This document shows, one piece after another, positions 32,547-35,679 of a stretch of 35,679 nt of DNA. The notes beneath the pieces are model-generated. The model saw nothing but the letters and a program-made list of their open reading frames with translations. It ran no database searches and was not told the DNA's origin. The translations under genes were made by a program, and so were the position numbers. Source of the stretch: Polyangiaceae bacterium (GTDB lineage Bacteria > Myxococcota_A > Polyangia > Polyangiales > Polyangiaceae). Where the stretch lies: assembly GCA_013361525.1 (NCBI GenBank), contig JABFXY010000146.1:1-35679 (forward strand). Direction: 5' to 3'. Positions within the stretch are counted from its first letter, which is position 1; each line of letters opens with the position of its first letter.

Positions 32547-33251
32547 ATGGTCACGGGTGACATGCTCACGCGGCTACAGATCCCGGACGCTCACATGCCC
32601 GCGCTCGAAGCATTGAGCAAACTGACAGCTGACCAGCTCGATCGCGTAAGATTGCAGGTGGCTGACTCCATCTCGGTACTAGAGGTTGAGCGCGTACTGT
32701 CCGGACTCGGCGTCGACGAGTCTTCTATGCTCGCAGAGACCTTGGCCTCGCTAGCAATGACTGCGCGCTACTTCGATGACCGGCAATCTGCCGAAGGCCC
32801 CAAGAGCTCACGCTCGGAGGGCGACTTTTTGAAGCAACTCGATTCCGAACTGTGCTCTCGATGGAATGAGGAAGCCTTCGCACGCTGGAAGCAATTATCA
32901 GCATCACTTCGCCCTTTGCTCTATGATGGCCTACATGTGCTGGCGAAGTCCATCCGACTGCAATATGAGCACACAAACATATTTGGAGACGCACAACTAG
33001 TATCGGACATCCGACCTGTATTCGATCGCGACGCGTCGCGGGCTTTGGCTGCCATCATATGCCACTCGCTGCGTATTGAGTACCGAAGCGAAGGGATGAC
33101 CAAGCACATAACCGTCGCGCTAGATTCTCTCGATCTGCAGAAGCTCAAAGACCTTGCAGAGCGAGGACTCAAGAAGGAAAGCACTCTCGCAAATTGGCTA
33201 AAGGCACCTGGCGCAATTCGTGCGAAAGTTCCAGGCAAAGATGCTGACTAG
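32547..33251 (+). CDS. Hypothetical protein, first gene of low-GC cassette
   Basis: A 234-aa, predominantly helical, soluble protein that I do not recognise. The N-terminus (ALEALSKLTADQLDRVRLQV) and the middle (EEAFARWKQLSASLRPLLYDGLH) look like amphipathic helices; the C-terminus has a short strand-helix unit (KHITVALDSLDLQKLKDLAE). Codon use is visibly less GC-rich at third positions than in the genes to the left. ATG 32547 and ATG 32562 are both possible starts and neither has a strong ribosome site. It is followed by two more genes of the same composition on the same strand. Confidence 0.55.
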   Translation: MVTGDMLTRLQIPDAHMPALEALSKLTADQLDRVRLQVADSISVLEVERVLSGLGVDESSMLAETLASLAMTARYFDDRQSAEGPKSSRSEGDFLKQLDSELCSRWNEEAFARWKQLSASLRPLLYDGLHVLAKSIRLQYEHTNIFGDAQLVSDIRPVFDRDASRALAAIICHSLRIEYRSEGMTKHITVALDSLDLQKLKDLAERGLKKESTLANWLKAPGAIRAKVPGKDAD

Positions 33252-33327
33252 GTCGATTCTTCCGATTTCCGGACCGCCGTCAATCCGCGGTGCCGGGCGA
33301 AGACCAACTCGTGAGAAGACCGTAGCC

Positions 33328-33420
33328 TATGCTGCAGGCGGTACCGCCACTCAAGCTCCCCCCGCTTCTGGAGTTTTCGCGCGCGACTCGCAACGCCTTA
33401 GCCGCGACAAGCGTGTCATG
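33328..33420 (+). CDS. Possible 30-aa leader ORF
   Basis: A short frame from ATG 33328 to TGA 33418-33420 reads MLQAVPPLKLPPLLEFSRAT and ten more residues. Its stop overlaps the ATG of the next gene as ATGA. This coupling, and its more protein-like reading than the competing frame, suggest a small translated ORF. No ribosome site is clear and it may be chance. Confidence 0.25.
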
Positions 33421-34173
33421 ACAGCAAAGAACGGCTTTCTTTGCGCCGTGACTGCCCACTGGCGACCGGACGGCAATGACCTCTGGACACGCGCGAGCAC
33501 TGCATCGTTTCGCGACGACATTCGGGCAGATGCGCTTCTTCATTTGGTCGAGCATGGAGATGCAAAGGTTCCAGCCTTCATTATTTATCAGCTCGAAAGC
33601 AACGTCCGCCCACACTGGTTTGATGCTCTCGTGGCGATGGCGGAATGCGTTTCATTCAATGATAGCGCGTTACGTGATCGACTAACCAATGCGCTACTGC
33701 GCCAACTTCGCAACCTTGCGGCGTCCGATACAGAAGCGACCTGGGCAGGACTTCGGCTCCTAGGATCTTATCTTCCGCACAGTAGACTTCCCGAGCTCCA
33801 TCCGTTCCTATTTGAGCCTTGGCCAACAGGTGTACGTCTGGCTACCGCACAGGTACTGTCCAGGCTCTTAACGCCTGCCGACGCCATCCACCAATCCGGC
33901 TCGGCGCTTGCGGTTCGAGTATCCGAGTCAGCCCACGCTTTGATTGACCCTCAAAGCGCGCTCCATGACGCACTTTTAATGTATTATGTCGCTCTATTGG
34001 GTGCGCTCAACGCTCCGAGCGTCGTAACAATCGCATCCAAGCTTGGCATTCGCACACTTTTGGCGCGCCAGACAAATCGACGCCTCTCAGAGGTTCGAGA
34101 GCGTTTGACGACGCAGTCTGTTACCATTGAAAGTTCCAGCCCATTGACCCAGGCGATAACGGCATTGTCCTAA
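33418..34173 (+). CDS. Helical-repeat hypothetical protein, second gene of cassette
   Basis: A protein of about 251 aa built of paired helices (FDALVAMAECV; ALRDRLTNALLRQLRNLAA; TWAGLRLLGSYLPH; VRLATAQVLSRLL; DALLMYYVALLGAL), suggesting a HEAT/ARM-like solenoid used for protein binding. The frame stays open upstream to a GTG at 33220 and includes an ATG at 33241 that overlaps the previous gene. That extra stretch is Arg/Pro-rich and unlike a folded domain, so I prefer ATG 33418; 33241 remains possible. No enzyme motif is present. It lies 8 bp before the third gene of the cassette. Confidence 0.55.
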   Translation: MTAKNGFLCAVTAHWRPDGNDLWTRASTASFRDDIRADALLHLVEHGDAKVPAFIIYQLESNVRPHWFDALVAMAECVSFNDSALRDRLTNALLRQLRNLAASDTEATWAGLRLLGSYLPHSRLPELHPFLFEPWPTGVRLATAQVLSRLLTPADAIHQSGSALAVRVSESAHALIDPQSALHDALLMYYVALLGALNAPSVVTIASKLGIRTLLARQTNRRLSEVRERLTTQSVTIESSSPLTQAITALS

Positions 34174-34181
34174 GCCTCTGT

Positions 34182-34862
34182 ATGCCCTCGGAAAACGTTA
34201 CGACGGAACACTCGGCACCCCGGCACTCAGCTGTCGCCACTTGGGCAACAGGCTTGCGCGGGTTGGTTCGTCACATCGGGCTGCTGCCTCAGGGGGAACT
34301 TTTGGCGCCCGCCAAGGCGGTGGCAATCCTCGATATGAACCCGCCGCTGAGGGCTAGTCAACCCGACGAATCCGGCGTGCCAATTGTTGGCCAGATGGCG
34401 CCAGACTTGGTCGGATTCGTTGAGTTGAACGATGACGAAGCTCGCGCCGTTCAGGCGAACATCGAAGACATTCGGCGGCGTGTTCCACACAGCACGACAC
34501 GTCAGATGAGTCACCACGCCATTCGACAGTACGTCGCCCTCCCAGCGTTCGAAGACAAGCCGCTAGTCGCCGGCGGGCCCTCGATGCTGAAATGCAGCTG
34601 CGTCGGGTTCGTACTACTAGCATATCGGGACGTGATCCAACTTATAGACGACTCTAATTTGCCCCCAATTCCCCTGAATCGAATACTTGAAATTTGGCCA
34701 ATCAACGTGCAGCTACTTCAGTTGGCTGGTTTGAGAGGTCAGGGGCCTTGGCCGGTGCATCTGCCCGGCTATGTTTTTCATGCGATGGGTCGCGAGCGCA
34801 AGGATCTGCCGTACCGACCACGATCGGGGGACGAGCATTTTGACGCAACCCAACAGCAGTAA
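34182..34862 (+). CDS. Hypothetical protein with possible papain-like Cys/His residues
   Basis: A 226-aa soluble protein. The segment KCSCVGFVLLAYRD (137-150) resembles the Cys-containing helix of NlpC/P60-like and permuted papain-like enzymes (C-x-GFV-x-x-x-Y), with C140 as possible nucleophile. H193 (PVHLPGY) and H200 (VFHAMGR) could supply the histidine. This is a motif-level guess; an overall family match is not claimed. If right, it would be a peptidase or amidase, the likely active component of the three-gene cassette. The ATG at 34182 lies 8 bp after the previous stop. The codon composition matches its two neighbours. Confidence 0.5.
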   Translation: MPSENVTTEHSAPRHSAVATWATGLRGLVRHIGLLPQGELLAPAKAVAILDMNPPLRASQPDESGVPIVGQMAPDLVGFVELNDDEARAVQANIEDIRRRVPHSTTRQMSHHAIRQYVALPAFEDKPLVAGGPSMLKCSCVGFVLLAYRDVIQLIDDSNLPPIPLNRILEIWPINVQLLQLAGLRGQGPWPVHLPGYVFHAMGRERKDLPYRPRSGDEHFDATQQQ

Positions 34863-34972
34863 GCGGCTACGCAGATAACGATTCGTTCAGATCCATTGCG
34901 TAGGCAACCTTGATGCGTATTTCGAGCTGACTCGGGGCGTCGTTTCGACGCGACCCGGGGGCCGATTCCGGC

Positions 34973-35230
34973 GTGACGCGGGTGTCCGATATGCTGGAGT
35001 TGACGGGGCTGCCGATCGTGGAGCTCGACCTCGCCATCGACCATATGAGGGAGATCGGACTGCTCTTCGTCGCTTCGGGGCTCAACTACGGCTCGAGACC
35101 GGAGACCGCTCCCATGAGTCCAAGCGCCCTCGCATTGCATATGATCGCTCGCTGCAACGGGACGCGAGACGTGTACGAGTTTTACGGACTCGATCCCGCT
35201 AAGGATCGGTATGACAGCCGAGCGGAGTAG
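34973..35230 (+). pseudogene. C-terminal gene fragment
   Basis: The frame is open from 34931 and reads through a possible GTG start at 34973 to a TAG at 35228-35230. It has protein-like content (MLELTGLPIVELDLAIDHMR; ALALHMIARCNGTRDVYEFY) and GC-rich third positions. It has no ribosome site, and its sequence starts in mid-domain after an in-frame TGA at 34928. It reads like the last 85-100 residues of a longer protein and is probably a remnant. The family is unknown. Confidence 0.35.
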
Positions 35231-35645
35231 GCTTCTGCGCGGACGTTCCCCTCTTCGGCGCGCGATTCCGTCTCCTGAAGGCGCGCGCGGCGCCAGCAAT
35301 CATGCCCGCCGGTCGTACGACATCGACTTTCGGATACGAATGCGACTTCGGCAGCTGGCGTCGCAACCGTCGGTCGATCGCCCAGCGTACTTCATGTTCC
35401 CTGGATGCGCGTGTGTTGAGGCACCAATGCTGCAGCCAGGACCGGCCGAAGGCGACGTCACGTAGAGGCTCGGCGCCGAAGCGTTCGAGGATCGCCTGGG
35501 GCAACCGGCTCGTCCGAGGCGGAGCCTGACCCAGGAACACGCCGTTGAAGACCTGGTAGATCGTGCCAACGTGGCCCCCGAAGTCGACAGCACCGTAACC
35601 GTCAATATTTGGATGTAGACGGGTCGCTCGACATGTCGCCGGCGC
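35199..35645 (-). pseudogene. Open-frame fragment at right edge, unknown
   Basis: The minus-strand frame is open from 35645, below an in-frame TGA, to a stop at 35199. Its middle reads like real protein (NIDGYGAVDFGGHVGTIYQV; RLPQAILERFGAEPLRDVAF; REHEVRWAIDRRLRRQLPK), but the only starts are internal GTG codons such as 35540 without ribosome sites. It overlaps the end of the fragment at 34973-35230 on the opposite strand. It is best read as a decayed or truncated gene. No transposase signature could be confirmed. Confidence 0.3.
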
Positions 35646-35679
35646 TCAGTCGACGCTGCGCAGGATGAAGCGACACGAC

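Noticed and set aside
35199..35645. Transposase remnant
   Set aside because: The basic, Arg-rich reading suggested a transposase at first, but no DDE or HUH motif, terminal repeat or target duplication could be found.

Overview
The window looks like a stretch of chromosome from a high-GC Gram-negative bacterium, most likely a myxobacterium of the Polyangia/Sorangium type. This is inferred from gene content: a cysteine-rich secreted protein, a glycine-rich lipoprotein, PEGA and FHA/Ser-Thr kinase proteins, a VgrG cluster lacking its structural genes, and GC-rich third codon positions in most genes. No rRNA, tRNA, CRISPR or complete insertion sequence was seen.

Layout. (1) 1-2.4 kb: the 3' end of a cysteine-rich protein gene, then an imine-reductase-like oxidoreductase divergent from an AraC-type regulator. 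(2) 2.5-6.3 kb: a membrane protein joining a DUF805-like part to an SRPBCC domain, a TPR protein, and a small membrane protein with a CPxC motif. (3) 6.4-15.1 kb, all on the minus strand: a type VI secretion spike cluster, in transcription order VgrG with a C-terminal extension, a 659-aa unknown with a Cys/His-rich motif (candidate effector), a membrane protein, a 392-aa accessory protein, a second membrane protein, a PAAR-like tip and a third membrane protein. Several genes overlap by ATGA, and a duplicated junction suggests the second membrane protein gene was inserted ahead of the PAAR gene. (4) 15.3-16.3 kb: an 88-aa protein and a sigma-70-family factor, with an inverted repeat upstream. 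(5) 16.4-23.6 kb: a five-gene signalling operon of two Ser/Thr kinases (one with two FHA domains), a single-pass membrane protein, a PEGA protein and a glycine-rich lipoprotein.

(6) 24-35 kb is an accessory region. It holds an HNH-like/HEPN-like gene pair. Next come two divergent paralogous genes of unknown function, separated by an array of seven palindromic sites at 42-43 bp intervals. The plus-strand paralog is followed by a HerA/DUF87-type ATPase gene and, overlapping by ATGA, a nuclease gene of the staphylococcal-nuclease family with its catalytic residues intact. After that comes a lower-GC three-gene cassette of unknown function, then gene fragments to the right edge.

The best candidate for an undescribed system is the 27.2-32.0 kb module: paralog A, 42-bp phased palindrome array, paralog B, HerA-like ATPase, SNase-like nuclease. 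An ATPase coupled to a nuclease next to another nuclease-like pair suggests genome defence or DNA maintenance, but that role is inference. All identifications come from reading motifs by eye; no database search was run.
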